From CABYIR01 sp038103905 (GTDB taxonomy: Bacteria > Pseudomonadota > Alphaproteobacteria > Pelagibacterales > AG-422-B15), in contig JAYNZW010000014.1 in assembly GCA_038103905.1 (NCBI GenBank), positions 1-26,476 on the forward strand: a stretch of 26,476 nucleotides of DNA, written 5' to 3'. Shown here piece by piece: positions 8,259 through 15,319 of this stretch (positions are counted from its first letter, which is position 1; every line of letters starts with the position of its first letter). Position numbers and translations under genes: made by a program. Under the pieces are notes generated by a model. The model was not told where the DNA came from. It was given only the letters and a program-made list of their open reading frames with translations, and made no database searches.

Positions 8259-9104
8259 ATGGCACTTAAGAAGTTTAAACCAAATACCCCAGGGACTAGA
8301 GGCCTTACTCTAATAGACAAAACTGGTCTATGGAAAGGTAAACCAAAAAAATCGTTAACTGCTGGGCTTTCTAAAAAAGGTGGAAGAAATAATACTGGCC
8401 GCATCACGATGAGAAGAAAAGGAGGCGGACATAAAAGCAAGTATAGATTAATTGATTTTAAGAGATCAAAGCAAGATGTTACAGCGGTTATTGAGAGAAT
8501 CGAATATGATCCAAACCGCTCAGCTTACATAGCTCTTATCAAATACGAAGATAGTACATTTTCTTATATTTTAGCTCCTAAAGACTTGAATGTTGGAGAT
8601 ACAGTAATTTCATCCAATAAAGCAGAAATTAAAATAGGTAATTGTATGCCAATGTCTATAATTCCTGTTGGTATAGATATTCACAATGTGGAACTTAATG
8701 TTGGAGGTGGCGCACAGCTTGCCAGAGCTGCAGGATCTTCAACGCAAATAGTGGGTAAATCTGATGGCTATGTTGTTGTTAAATTGCCTTCAGGTGAGCA
8801 AAGAAAAGTAAGAGAAGAATGCAAAGCAACTATTGGAGTTTTATCAAATATAGATAATAAGAATAAAAAACTTGGAAAAGCTGGAAGAAATCGATGGCTT
8901 GGAATTAGACCGTCCGTCAGAGGTGTCGCGATGAATCCAATTGATCATCCCCACGGAGGTGGTGAAGGAAAAACGTCAGGTGGAAGACATCCCGTTACGC
9001 CATGGGGAAAGAAGACTAAAGGTCTAAAAACAAGAAATAATAAAAGAACTGATAAATTTATTATAAAAAGAAAGACCGATAAAAAAGCGAGGATAGAGGT
9101 TTAA
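8259..9104 (+). CDS. rplB: 50S ribosomal protein L2
   Basis: L2 is a primary 23S rRNA-binding protein needed for subunit association and for peptidyl transferase assembly. The motif GRITMRRKGGGHKSKYR near 50 is the RNA-binding N-domain. GVAMNPIDHPHGGGEGK carries the conserved histidines of the functionally important C-terminal loop, followed by GGRHPVTPWGK. The length is 281 residues (E. coli 273). It is separated from rplW by 2 bp and from rpsS by 1 bp. Confidence 0.98.
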   Translation: MALKKFKPNTPGTRGLTLIDKTGLWKGKPKKSLTAGLSKKGGRNNTGRITMRRKGGGHKSKYRLIDFKRSKQDVTAVIERIEYDPNRSAYIALIKYEDSTFSYILAPKDLNVGDTVISSNKAEIKIGNCMPMSIIPVGIDIHNVELNVGGGAQLARAAGSSTQIVGKSDGYVVVKLPSGEQRKVREECKATIGVLSNIDNKNKKLGKAGRNRWLGIRPSVRGVAMNPIDHPHGGGEGKTSGGRHPVTPWGKKTKGLKTRNNKRTDKFIIKRKTDKKARIEV

Positions 9105-9105
9105 T

Positions 9106-9381
9106 ATGGCAAGATCTATTTGGAAAGGCCCATTTGTTGATAGTCATTTATTAAAGAAAGCGAAAGCTTCAGCTGAGGCAGGAAGAAATGATGTGATCAA
9201 AACATGGTCTAGAAGATCTACAATCCTCCCAGAATTTGTTGGTCTGAGCTTTGCAGTACATAACGGAAAAAGATTTATACCTGTAAATGTATCAGAAGAT
9301 ATGGTTGGGCATAAATTTGGAGAATTTTCTCCTACTAGAACATTTCACGGCCATACGGCAGATAAAAAGACGAAAAAATAA
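9106..9381 (+). CDS. rpsS: 30S ribosomal protein S19
   Basis: S19 is a 30S head protein that forms a complex with S13 and contacts the A-site finger of 23S rRNA. It shows the standard start MARSIWKGPFVD, the middle TWSRRSTILPEFVG and the end GEFSPTRTFHGHTADKK. The 91 residues equal the usual length. A GAGG precedes the ATG at about 6 nt. Its stop overlaps the rplV start as TAATG. Confidence 0.98.
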   Translation: MARSIWKGPFVDSHLLKKAKASAEAGRNDVIKTWSRRSTILPEFVGLSFAVHNGKRFIPVNVSEDMVGHKFGEFSPTRTFHGHTADKKTKK

Positions 9382-9761
9382 TGAAGCATTTAAATAGAAA
9401 AGATAACGAAGCTTACGCTATTGCGAAAAATATGAGAGTTAGTCCATCCAAAGCTAATCTTGTGCTTGAAATGATACGTGGCAAAAAGGCATCGGATGCA
9501 ATTAATGTTCTTAAGTTCTCAAACAGGGCTATAGCAAAAGACATTGGAAAGGTTCTGAATAGTGCCGTTGCTAATGCTGAAAACAATCATCAGCTAGACA
9601 TAGATATTCTTAAAGTAAGCGAAGCATATTGTGGTAAGGGTATGGTCATGAAGAGGTGGAGAGCAAGAGCTAAAGGCCGACCAGGAAGAATTCAAAAGTT
9701 TTTAACTAATATCACTATAAAACTTTCAGAAGAGCAAAAAGATAGTAAGGGAAAAGAGTAA
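9381..9761 (+). CDS. rplV: 50S ribosomal protein L22
   Basis: L22 extends a beta-hairpin into the exit tunnel next to L4 and is a site of macrolide resistance in other bacteria. The fold is recognisable from MRVSPSKANLVLEMIRGKKA, through AVANAENNHQLDID, to the hairpin GKGMVMKRWRARAKGRPGRI and the strand TNITI. At 126 residues it is longer than E. coli L22 (110); most of the excess is at the N-terminus and in the lysine/glutamate-rich tail. The tunnel hairpin shows no evident deletion or insertion. Confidence 0.97.
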   Translation: MKHLNRKDNEAYAIAKNMRVSPSKANLVLEMIRGKKASDAINVLKFSNRAIAKDIGKVLNSAVANAENNHQLDIDILKVSEAYCGKGMVMKRWRARAKGRPGRIQKFLTNITIKLSEEQKDSKGKE

Positions 9762-9763
9762 TT

Positions 9764-10435
9764 ATGGGTCAGAAAGTAAATCCAATTGGTCTAAGGTTGA
9801 TTTTAAATAAAAAATGGCAATCGAGATGGTTTGCCAACAGAAGAGATTTTGGAAATTATCTTCAAGAAGATTTAAAAATTAGAGCTTACATCAAAAAGAA
9901 ACTAAAAAATTGTGCGGTTGCAAAAATTCAAATTGAAAGACCTGCAAAAAAAGCTCAGGTAACAATATACTCATCAAGACCAGGTTTAATAATTGGTAAA
10001 AAAGGCAGTGATATCGAAAAACTTAAAAGAAAGATTTCTGAGTTTACTTCTGATGAAGTCTCTATCAACTTAGTCGAAATTAGAAAGCCTGAAGTTGAAG
10101 CTCAGTTGATAGCTGACACAATAGCAGAGCAACTTGAAAGACGTGTATCATTTAGAAGAGCAATGAAAAGGTCCGTACAGTCAGCAATGAGATTAGGTGC
10201 TGATGGAATAAGAGTTAACTGTGGAGGAAGACTTGGTGGAACTGAAATTGCAAGAACAGAGTGGTATAGAGAAGGTAGAGTTCCACTTCATACATTTAGA
10301 GCCAATATAGATTATGCAGAGTCTACTGCAGCTACTACTTATGGAGCATGTGGAATAAAAGTATGGATTTACAAAGGGGATATTGATGATAACGCGCCGC
10401 ATGAATCTGAAAATAATCCAAATAAATTAGGATAG
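9764..10435 (+). CDS. rpsC: 30S ribosomal protein S3
   Basis: S3 lines the mRNA entry channel together with S4 and S5 and contributes to helicase activity. It opens MGQKVNPIGLRLILNKKWQS. A KH domain with the GXXG loop sits in GLIIGKKGSD (74-83). The C-terminal domain carries GADGIRVNCGGRLGGTEIAR and TEWYREGRVPLHTFRANIDY. The 223 residues compare with 233 in E. coli. It is separated from rplV by 2 bp and from rplP by 3 bp; the sequence TAGGAAATG at its end may place a weak Shine-Dalgarno for rplP. Confidence 0.98.
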   Translation: MGQKVNPIGLRLILNKKWQSRWFANRRDFGNYLQEDLKIRAYIKKKLKNCAVAKIQIERPAKKAQVTIYSSRPGLIIGKKGSDIEKLKRKISEFTSDEVSINLVEIRKPEVEAQLIADTIAEQLERRVSFRRAMKRSVQSAMRLGADGIRVNCGGRLGGTEIARTEWYREGRVPLHTFRANIDYAESTAATTYGACGIKVWIYKGDIDDNAPHESENNPNKLG

Positions 10436-10438
10436 GAA

Positions 10439-10852
10439 ATGTTACAGCCAAAAAAAACAAAATTTAGAAAAGCACATAAAGGCAGGATTAAAGGAGTTGC
10501 AACATCTGCAACTACACTAAATTACGGTACTTTTGGTCTAAAGGCATTAGAAGCTGATAGAATTACAGCTCGTCAAATAGAGGCTGCAAGGGTAGCTATG
10601 ACAAGATTTATGAAAAGAGCTGGAAGAGTTTGGGTAAGAATTTTTCCTGATGTGCCTGTATCAAAAAAACCTGTTGAAGTAAGAATGGGAAAGGGCAAAG
10701 GATCGCCTGAGTATTGGGCATGCAGAGTAAAGCCAGGAAAAATAATGTTTGAAGTAGATGGTGTTTCTTATGCTGTAGCAAAAGAAGCATTTGGAAGAGC
10801 TGCTTCCAAATTACCTGTTAAGACAAAAGTAGTAGAACAATTGGTGAAGTAA
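10439..10852 (+). CDS. rplP: 50S ribosomal protein L16
   Basis: L16 organises the A-site tRNA region of the 50S and is a late assembly factor. It begins MLQPKKTKFRKAHKGR. The loop VEVRMGKGKGSPEYWACRVK includes the arginine that is beta-hydroxylated by RoxA (YcfD) in E. coli. I have no evidence in the window for that hydroxylase; the dioxygenase at 23982-25070 belongs to a different family. The length is 137 residues (E. coli 136). Confidence 0.98.
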   Translation: MLQPKKTKFRKAHKGRIKGVATSATTLNYGTFGLKALEADRITARQIEAARVAMTRFMKRAGRVWVRIFPDVPVSKKPVEVRMGKGKGSPEYWACRVKPGKIMFEVDGVSYAVAKEAFGRAASKLPVKTKVVEQLVK

Positions 10853-10855
10853 AAA

Positions 10856-11050
10856 ATGAAAGTTGAAGAAATTAGAAAAAAGACAGTTGATCAGCTTAAT
10901 ACAGAGCTTGAAAACTTATATAAGGAGTCTTTTAATTTAAGATTTCAAAAATCCTCTGGTCAATTAGAAAATACTTCAAGGGTATCTAAAGTGAGAAAGT
11001 TAATAGCTCGTATTAAAACGATCAAAAACGAGAAAGTTAAAGAGAATTAA
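10856..11050 (+). CDS. rpmC: 50S ribosomal protein L29
   Basis: L29 is a small two-helix protein beside L23 at the tunnel exit. The 64 residues show the pattern EIRKKTVDQLNTELENLYKE, then NLRFQKSSGQLENTSRV, the family signature, then a basic second helix. The length is typical (E. coli 63). It is 3 bp from both neighbours. Confidence 0.95.
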   Translation: MKVEEIRKKTVDQLNTELENLYKESFNLRFQKSSGQLENTSRVSKVRKLIARIKTIKNEKVKEN

Positions 11051-11053
11051 ATT

Positions 11054-11281
11054 ATGCCAAAAAGAATATTACAAGGCACTGTTCTGAGCGATAAACAAGA
11101 CAAAACTATTACAGTTCTTGTTGAAAGAAAGTTCAGGCATCCAGTTTTAAAGAAGGTTATTAAAAGATCAAAGAAATACAGCGCTCATGACGCTGATAAT
11201 AAATTTAATATTGGTGATAAAGTAAAAATTATGGAGTCAAAGCCAATATCAAAACTAAAAAGATGGGTTGTTATTGAATAA
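11054..11281 (+). CDS. rpsQ: 30S ribosomal protein S17
   Basis: S17 is an OB-fold protein that binds 16S rRNA early in assembly. The segment LQGTVLSDKQDKTITVLVER is the classic opening. RHPVLKKVIKRSKKYSAHD and NIGDKVKIMESKPISKLKRW follow as in the family. The length is 75 residues (E. coli 84, with a longer tail). Its stop overlaps the rplN start as TAATG. Confidence 0.97.
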   Translation: MPKRILQGTVLSDKQDKTITVLVERKFRHPVLKKVIKRSKKYSAHDADNKFNIGDKVKIMESKPISKLKRWVVIE

Positions 11282-11649
11282 TGATACAGACTGAATCAAG
11301 ATTAAATATAGCCGATAACTCAGGAGCAAAGGAAGTCCTTTGTATAAAAGTATTAGGGGGCTCTAAGAGAAAATATGCATCAGTTGGAGATACAATTGTT
11401 GTAACAATCAAGGAGGCCATGCCAAGAGGTAAAGTAAAAAAAGGAACTGTTCACAAAGCTGTTATAGTTAGGACTAGAAAAGAACTTAAAAGACCTGATG
11501 GAAGTACAATTAAATTTGATTCTAATGCTGCAGTTTTAATTAATGCTCAGGGAGAGCCGGTTGGCACAAGAATATTTGGTCCAGTCTGTCGTGAATTAAG
11601 ATCAAGAAATCAAATGAAAATTATTTCATTAGCTCCGGAGGTTCTCTAA
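11281..11649 (+). CDS. rplN: 50S ribosomal protein L14
   Basis: L14 lies at the intersubunit face, forms bridge B5/B8 with 16S rRNA and is the target of the silencing factor RsfS. It is 122 residues, identical in length to most bacteria. ESRLNIADNSGAKEVLCIKV, then GDTIVVTIKEAMPRGKVKKG, and finally GTRIFGPVCRELR and MKIISLAPEVL are all in place. In E. coli it opens the spc operon behind a promoter; here it overlaps rpsQ by one base, so the two operons are fused. Confidence 0.98.
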   Translation: MIQTESRLNIADNSGAKEVLCIKVLGGSKRKYASVGDTIVVTIKEAMPRGKVKKGTVHKAVIVRTRKELKRPDGSTIKFDSNAAVLINAQGEPVGTRIFGPVCRELRSRNQMKIISLAPEVL

Positions 11650-11960
11650 TGGCTCAAAGAATAAAAAAAGGTGATCGAGTGTTTGTAAATTCTGGTAAAG
11701 ATTCTGGAAAAATAGGTGAGGTTATGAAAATTCAAGGCCTTAAGGCGATTGTTAAAGATGTAAATGTATCAAAAAAACATCAGAAGCAAGACCAAAATAG
11801 TCAAGGTGGGATTGTTAATAAAGAAATGCCAATCGCGATCGATAACCTAATGCCATTAAATAAAAAAGATAATAAACCAACTAGAGTTCAGTTTAAAATT
11901 CTTAAAGACAATAAAAAGGTCAGAATAGCTGTAAACTCAGGAGATCAGATTGATGGATAG
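11649..11960 (+). CDS. rplX: 50S ribosomal protein L24
   Basis: L24 is one of two assembly initiators for the 50S. A KOW motif is visible in KKGDRVFVNSGKDSGKIGEV (6-25), followed by VSKKHQKQDQNSQGGIVNKE, which matches the family's conserved loop. It is 103 residues (E. coli 104). The start overlaps rplN (TAATG). The 3' end overlaps rplE by 8 bp if rplE starts at 11953, which leaves no spacer for the S8 binding site found near this junction in E. coli. Confidence 0.97.
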   Translation: MAQRIKKGDRVFVNSGKDSGKIGEVMKIQGLKAIVKDVNVSKKHQKQDQNSQGGIVNKEMPIAIDNLMPLNKKDNKPTRVQFKILKDNKKVRIAVNSGDQIDG

Positions 11961-12504
11961 TACCATGCCTAGAGTCAAAGAAAAATATCTGAATGAGGTT
12001 GTTCCTCATTTAAAAGAGAAGTTAGAAAGAGCTAATCCTATGTCTTTACCAAAGGTGATTAAGGTTTCTCTTAATATGGGGCTTAGTGAGGCTGTAGCCG
12101 ATTCTAAAGTAATACAATCTGCATCAAATGATCTTGCTGCAATTTCTGGACAGTTGCCAGTTGTTACAAAAGCAAGAAAGTCAATTGCGACTTATAAAAT
12201 TAGAGAAGGTATGCCGTTAGGAGTAAAGGTTACCTTAAGGGGTGATCAAATGTATGAATTTATTGATCGTCTTGTTACTGTAGCTTTGCCTAGGATAAGA
12301 GACTTTAGAGGCCTTAAGCTTAACGGATTTGATGGGAAGGGTAATTACTCATTTGGCATTAAAGAGGTTACAATTTTTCCTGAAATAAATGTCGACAAGC
12401 TAGATGCAATTAGAGGCATGGATATAACTATATGTACATCCGCCAAAAATAATGATGAAGCTTTAACGTTATTAAAGGCACTAAATTTTCCAATAATTAT
12501 TTAA
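11953..12504 (+). CDS. rplE: 50S ribosomal protein L5
   Basis: L5 binds 5S rRNA in the central protuberance and contacts P-site tRNA. I chose the ATG at 11953 (183 residues) because AGGAG at 11939-11943 lies 9 nt upstream. The TTG at 11950 is less likely, and the ATG at 11965, which would give the more usual N-terminus PRVKEKYLNEVVPHL, is 21 nt from that site. The body shows VIKVSLNMGLSEA, KARKSIATYKIREGMPLGVK and GNYSFGIKEVTIFPEI. The C-terminus NFPIII is as expected. It overlaps rplX by 8 bp. Confidence 0.96.
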   Translation: MDSTMPRVKEKYLNEVVPHLKEKLERANPMSLPKVIKVSLNMGLSEAVADSKVIQSASNDLAAISGQLPVVTKARKSIATYKIREGMPLGVKVTLRGDQMYEFIDRLVTVALPRIRDFRGLKLNGFDGKGNYSFGIKEVTIFPEINVDKLDAIRGMDITICTSAKNNDEALTLLKALNFPIII

Positions 12505-12518
12505 TATAAGGTTTTATA

Positions 12519-12824
12519 ATGGCAAAAAGAAGTTCGATAGAAAAAAATAAAAGAAGAATAGCATTGGCTGCAAAAGATTTAAGTAAGCGTAAGGCGCTAA
12601 AAGAGTTAATAATGAATAAGAATACATCTATTGATGATAGATTTCAGGCACAATTGAAGTTAGCTAAAATGAGAAGAAATGGTGCACGTTCTAGAATTAG
12701 AAATCGTTGTGAGCTAACAGGAAGACCTAGGGGTTTTCATAACAGAGTTAAATTATCCAGAATTGCACTTAGAGAGTTAGCTTCACAAGGTCAAATACCT
12801 GGTATGAATAAGTCGAGTTGGTAG
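12519..12824 (+). CDS. rpsN: 30S ribosomal protein S14, zinc-independent type
   Basis: S14 is a 30S head protein. This is the long C-minus form: 101 residues with a single cysteine in RIRNRCELTGRPRGFHNR, so the CXXC zinc ribbon of the short form is absent. The C-terminus LSRIALRELASQGQIPGMNK is canonical. The 14 bp gap after rplE holds AAGG as a weak ribosome binding site. Confidence 0.98.
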   Translation: MAKRSSIEKNKRRIALAAKDLSKRKALKELIMNKNTSIDDRFQAQLKLAKMRRNGARSRIRNRCELTGRPRGFHNRVKLSRIALRELASQGQIPGMNKSSW

Positions 12825-12836
12825 GAAAGGAAAAGC

Positions 12837-13235
12837 ATGTCATTACAAGATCCATTAGCAGATTTGTTTAGCCGCATTCGTAATGCGCAATTGAGAAAGA
12901 AAAAGGTTGTAACTTCTCCTCTATCTAAGATGAGAGAAAGTATTTTAGAGGTACTTAAAAATGAAGGTTATATTAGAGGATATGCAAGAACTAAACATTC
13001 TTCGGGAAGAGAAGAGTTAGATATTGAATTAAAATATGATGAAAGTGGTCCTGTTATATCTAATATTACAAGAATATCAAAACCTGGAAGAAGAGTTTAT
13101 TCGGGCGTTGAGAGAATTCCATTTGTTCATAATGGTTTGGGTATATCAATTATTTCAACTTCTCAGGGTGTAATGTCAGATACTGATGCTAGAGAAAAGA
13201 AAATTGGTGGAGAAATTATTTGTAGAGTATTTTAA
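12837..13235 (+). CDS. rpsH: 30S ribosomal protein S8
   Basis: S8 binds helix 21 of 16S rRNA; in E. coli it also represses the spc operon by binding a 16S-like element in the mRNA. The N-terminus DPLADLFSRIRNAQLRKKK and the C-terminus GLGISIISTSQGVMSDTDAR are the family signatures. It is 132 residues (E. coli 130). AGGAAAGGA precedes the ATG by 5 to 6 nt. I do not see the mRNA target at rplX-rplE, so S8 autoregulation of the E. coli kind is doubtful here. Confidence 0.98.
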   Translation: MSLQDPLADLFSRIRNAQLRKKKVVTSPLSKMRESILEVLKNEGYIRGYARTKHSSGREELDIELKYDESGPVISNITRISKPGRRVYSGVERIPFVHNGLGISIISTSQGVMSDTDAREKKIGGEIICRVF

Positions 13236-13237
13236 TT

Positions 13238-13771
13238 ATGTCAAGAGTAGGTTCTAAAGAAATAATAATTCCAGATAACGTTAAGGTATCTATTGAGGGC
13301 AGTTCTATATTTGCTGAGGGACCGCTTGGCAAACTTGAGACAAAACTGCATGATTTGATATCTACTGATCTTTCTGAAAACAAAATTTCTTTTTCAGTAA
13401 AAAAAGAAAGTAAACAAGCTCTTGCGTTTTGGGGATTACAAAGAAATTTGGTCAACAATCTTGTTATAGGTGTTTCGACAGGATTTTCAAAAAAGCTGGA
13501 AATGAATGGAGTAGGTTACAGAGCATCTATGAAAGGTAAAGACCTTGAATTATTACTCGGTTTTAGTCATCCTATTATTTATCCAATTCCTGAGGGAATT
13601 AACGTAACAGTTGATAAGCAGAACAATATTGAGATTTCTGGTGCCAGTAAACAACTCGTTGGACAGGTAGCTTCAGAAATAAGAGGCTTTAGAGGCCCTG
13701 AGCCCTATAAAGGTAAAGGTGTAAAGTATGCTGATGAATATATTAATAGAAAAGAAGGAAAGAAAAAATAA
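13238..13771 (+). CDS. rplF: 50S ribosomal protein L6
   Basis: L6 stabilises the stalk base near the sarcin-ricin loop. Two tandem homologous domains are present: MSRVGSKEIIIPDNVKVSIE starts the first, and GYRASMKGKDLELLLGFSHP the second. The conserved C-terminal GFRGPEPYKGKGVKYADE is intact. It is 177 residues, as in E. coli. It follows rpsH by 2 bp and overlaps rplR by one base (TAATG). Confidence 0.98.
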   Translation: MSRVGSKEIIIPDNVKVSIEGSSIFAEGPLGKLETKLHDLISTDLSENKISFSVKKESKQALAFWGLQRNLVNNLVIGVSTGFSKKLEMNGVGYRASMKGKDLELLLGFSHPIIYPIPEGINVTVDKQNNIEISGASKQLVGQVASEIRGFRGPEPYKGKGVKYADEYINRKEGKKK

Positions 13772-14118
13772 TGCTTTCTAAAGGTAAAGAAAAAAGATCT
13801 AGAAGAAATAGATATAGATTAAAAAAAGCAAATAAATCTGGCTTAAGACTATCTGTATTTAAGTCCTCAAAACATCTTTATGCTCAAGTCATTGATGATG
13901 ACAAGGGAGTCACTCTTTGTAGTGCATCTACAGTTAAAATGCCAAAAAATAAAAATTCTTGCAATATAGTCAACGCAAAGTTGATTGGTGAACAGATAGG
14001 TAAAGTTGCAATTGATAAAGGTGTTTCTAAACTATATTTGGATCGTGGACCAAACATTTACCACGGTATCATTAAAACAATCGCTGATACTGTGAGATCA
14101 GCTGGACTTAAATTTTAG
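13771..14118 (+). CDS. rplR: 50S ribosomal protein L18
   Basis: L18 joins L5 and 5S rRNA in the central protuberance. The basic start RSRRNRYRLKKANKSGLRLS, the strand HLYAQVIDDDKGVTLCSAST and the end YHGIIKTIADTVRSAGLKF are typical. It is 115 residues (E. coli 117). An 8 bp gap with TAGGAATT separates it from rpsE. Confidence 0.97.
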   Translation: MLSKGKEKRSRRNRYRLKKANKSGLRLSVFKSSKHLYAQVIDDDKGVTLCSASTVKMPKNKNSCNIVNAKLIGEQIGKVAIDKGVSKLYLDRGPNIYHGIIKTIADTVRSAGLKF

Positions 14119-14126
14119 GAATTAAT

Positions 14127-14648
14127 ATGGCTTACGCACAAAAAAATAAAGAACAAAAATCAGATTTAAAAGAAAAATTAGTTGCGATTAATCGTGTAAC
14201 AAAGGTTGTTAAAGGTGGAAGAAGATTTGGATTCGCAGCTTTAGTTGTTGCTGGAGATGAGTCTGGAAAAGTTGGCTTTGGACATGGCAAAGCTAAAGAA
14301 GTTCCTGAAGCAATAAAAAAAGCAACAGAATCTGCAAAAAAAAGTTTGATAAGAATTCCGTTAAGAGAAGGTAGAACGCTTCATCATGATATAATTGGTA
14401 TACATGGAGCCAGTAAAGTTGTTATGAGATCAGCACCATCAGGAACTGGAATAATTGCGGGAGGATCTGTTAGAGCAGTCTTTGAATTACTTGGTGTCCA
14501 GGATATTGTCGCAAAATCAATTGGCAGTGCAAATCCATATAATATTATTAGAGCAGCTGTAGATGGCTTGAAGCAGCAAAAGTCTCCAAAAATGGTTGCT
14601 AATCGCAGAAGCAAGAAAGTATCTGCTATTACATCTGGTAGAGAGTAA
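14127..14648 (+). CDS. rpsE: 30S ribosomal protein S5
   Basis: S5 takes part in decoding accuracy and mRNA unwinding at the entry channel. The dsRNA-binding-like N-domain contains RVTKVVKGGRRFGFAALVVA and GDESGKVGFGHGKAKEVPEA. The second domain has APSGTGIIAGGSVRAVFELL. The VVKGGRRF loop, where substitutions give spectinomycin resistance elsewhere, shows no evident change. It is 173 residues (E. coli 167). Confidence 0.98.
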   Translation: MAYAQKNKEQKSDLKEKLVAINRVTKVVKGGRRFGFAALVVAGDESGKVGFGHGKAKEVPEAIKKATESAKKSLIRIPLREGRTLHHDIIGIHGASKVVMRSAPSGTGIIAGGSVRAVFELLGVQDIVAKSIGSANPYNIIRAAVDGLKQQKSPKMVANRRSKKVSAITSGRE

Positions 14649-14658
14649 AGTTTTTATT

Positions 14659-14844
14659 ATGAGCAATAAGAAAATTAAAATTATTTTAAAGAAAAGTTCA
14701 ATTGGTTCAAAAAAGAATCAAATTGCTTCATTGAGAGGTCTTGGCCTACGTAAGACGAATAGTTCTGTAGTCAGAGAATCAAGTCCAGAAGTTCTTGGTA
14801 TGATTAAGGTGGTTTACCATCTTGTAAGTGTTGAGGAGATATAG
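14659..14844 (+). CDS. rpmD: 50S ribosomal protein L30
   Basis: L30 is a small 50S protein often lost from streamlined bacteria, so its retention is informative. I use the ATG at 14659 (61 residues, MSNKKIKIILKKSSIG), not the in-frame ATG at 14596, which would overlap rpsE by 53 bp and add 21 unconserved residues. The family pattern SLRGLGLRKTNSSVVRE and MIKVVYHLVSVEE is clear. It lies 10 bp after rpsE. Confidence 0.95.
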   Translation: MSNKKIKIILKKSSIGSKKNQIASLRGLGLRKTNSSVVRESSPEVLGMIKVVYHLVSVEEI

Positions 14845-14846
14845 AA

Positions 14847-15314
14847 ATGAAGTTAAATGAGTTAAAGAGATTAAAATCTACTACTAAAAATGTTAAAAGA
14901 GTGGGAAGAGGCATAGGATCTGGAAAAGGAAAAACATCTGGAAGTGGCCACAAAGGTCAAAAAGCTAGATCAGGTGTTGCAATTAATGGATTTGAAGGTG
15001 GACAGATGCCTTTACATAGAAGACTTCCGAAATTTGGTTTTAATAATGTGAACAAAACTAGGTATGTTGAATTAAATCTAGAAGATCTTCAAAGTATTAT
15101 TAATAAGAATAAAATTAATGAAGATCAAACAATTAGCATAAAGCTCCTCAAAGATCTCTCAATTATCAAAAACAAAAATTCTCAAAAATTAAAAATACTT
15201 GGTAGAGGAGATTTAACTTCAAAAAATCCTATAGAATGTGCAAAGATTTCTAAATCTGCTCTAACAAAGTTAGAAAAGATAGGGAATAATCTTAATATTA
15301 GTGAAAAGAGTTAA
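14847..15314 (+). CDS. rplO: 50S ribosomal protein L15
   Basis: L15 is a late-assembly 50S protein that threads a long N-terminal extension through 23S rRNA. The Gly/Lys-rich extension RVGRGIGSGKGKTSGSGHKG and EGGQMPLHRRLPKFGF are diagnostic. The globular half is lysine/asparagine-rich and weakly conserved. It is 155 residues (E. coli 144). GAGGAGATAG before the ATG offers a fair ribosome binding site inside the end of rpmD. Confidence 0.97.
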   Translation: MKLNELKRLKSTTKNVKRVGRGIGSGKGKTSGSGHKGQKARSGVAINGFEGGQMPLHRRLPKFGFNNVNKTRYVELNLEDLQSIINKNKINEDQTISIKLLKDLSIIKNKNSQKLKILGRGDLTSKNPIECAKISKSALTKLEKIGNNLNISEKS

Positions 15315-15319
15315 GTCTT

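Noticed and set aside
12519..12824. S14 lacking its zinc motif as a sign of zinc-sparing duplication
   Set aside because: The zinc-free long S14 is the ordinary form in proteobacteria and sits in its usual place.
14596..14658. Longer L30 start at 14596
   Set aside because: It would overlap rpsE by 53 bp and add 21 unconserved residues before a canonical L30 beginning at 14659.
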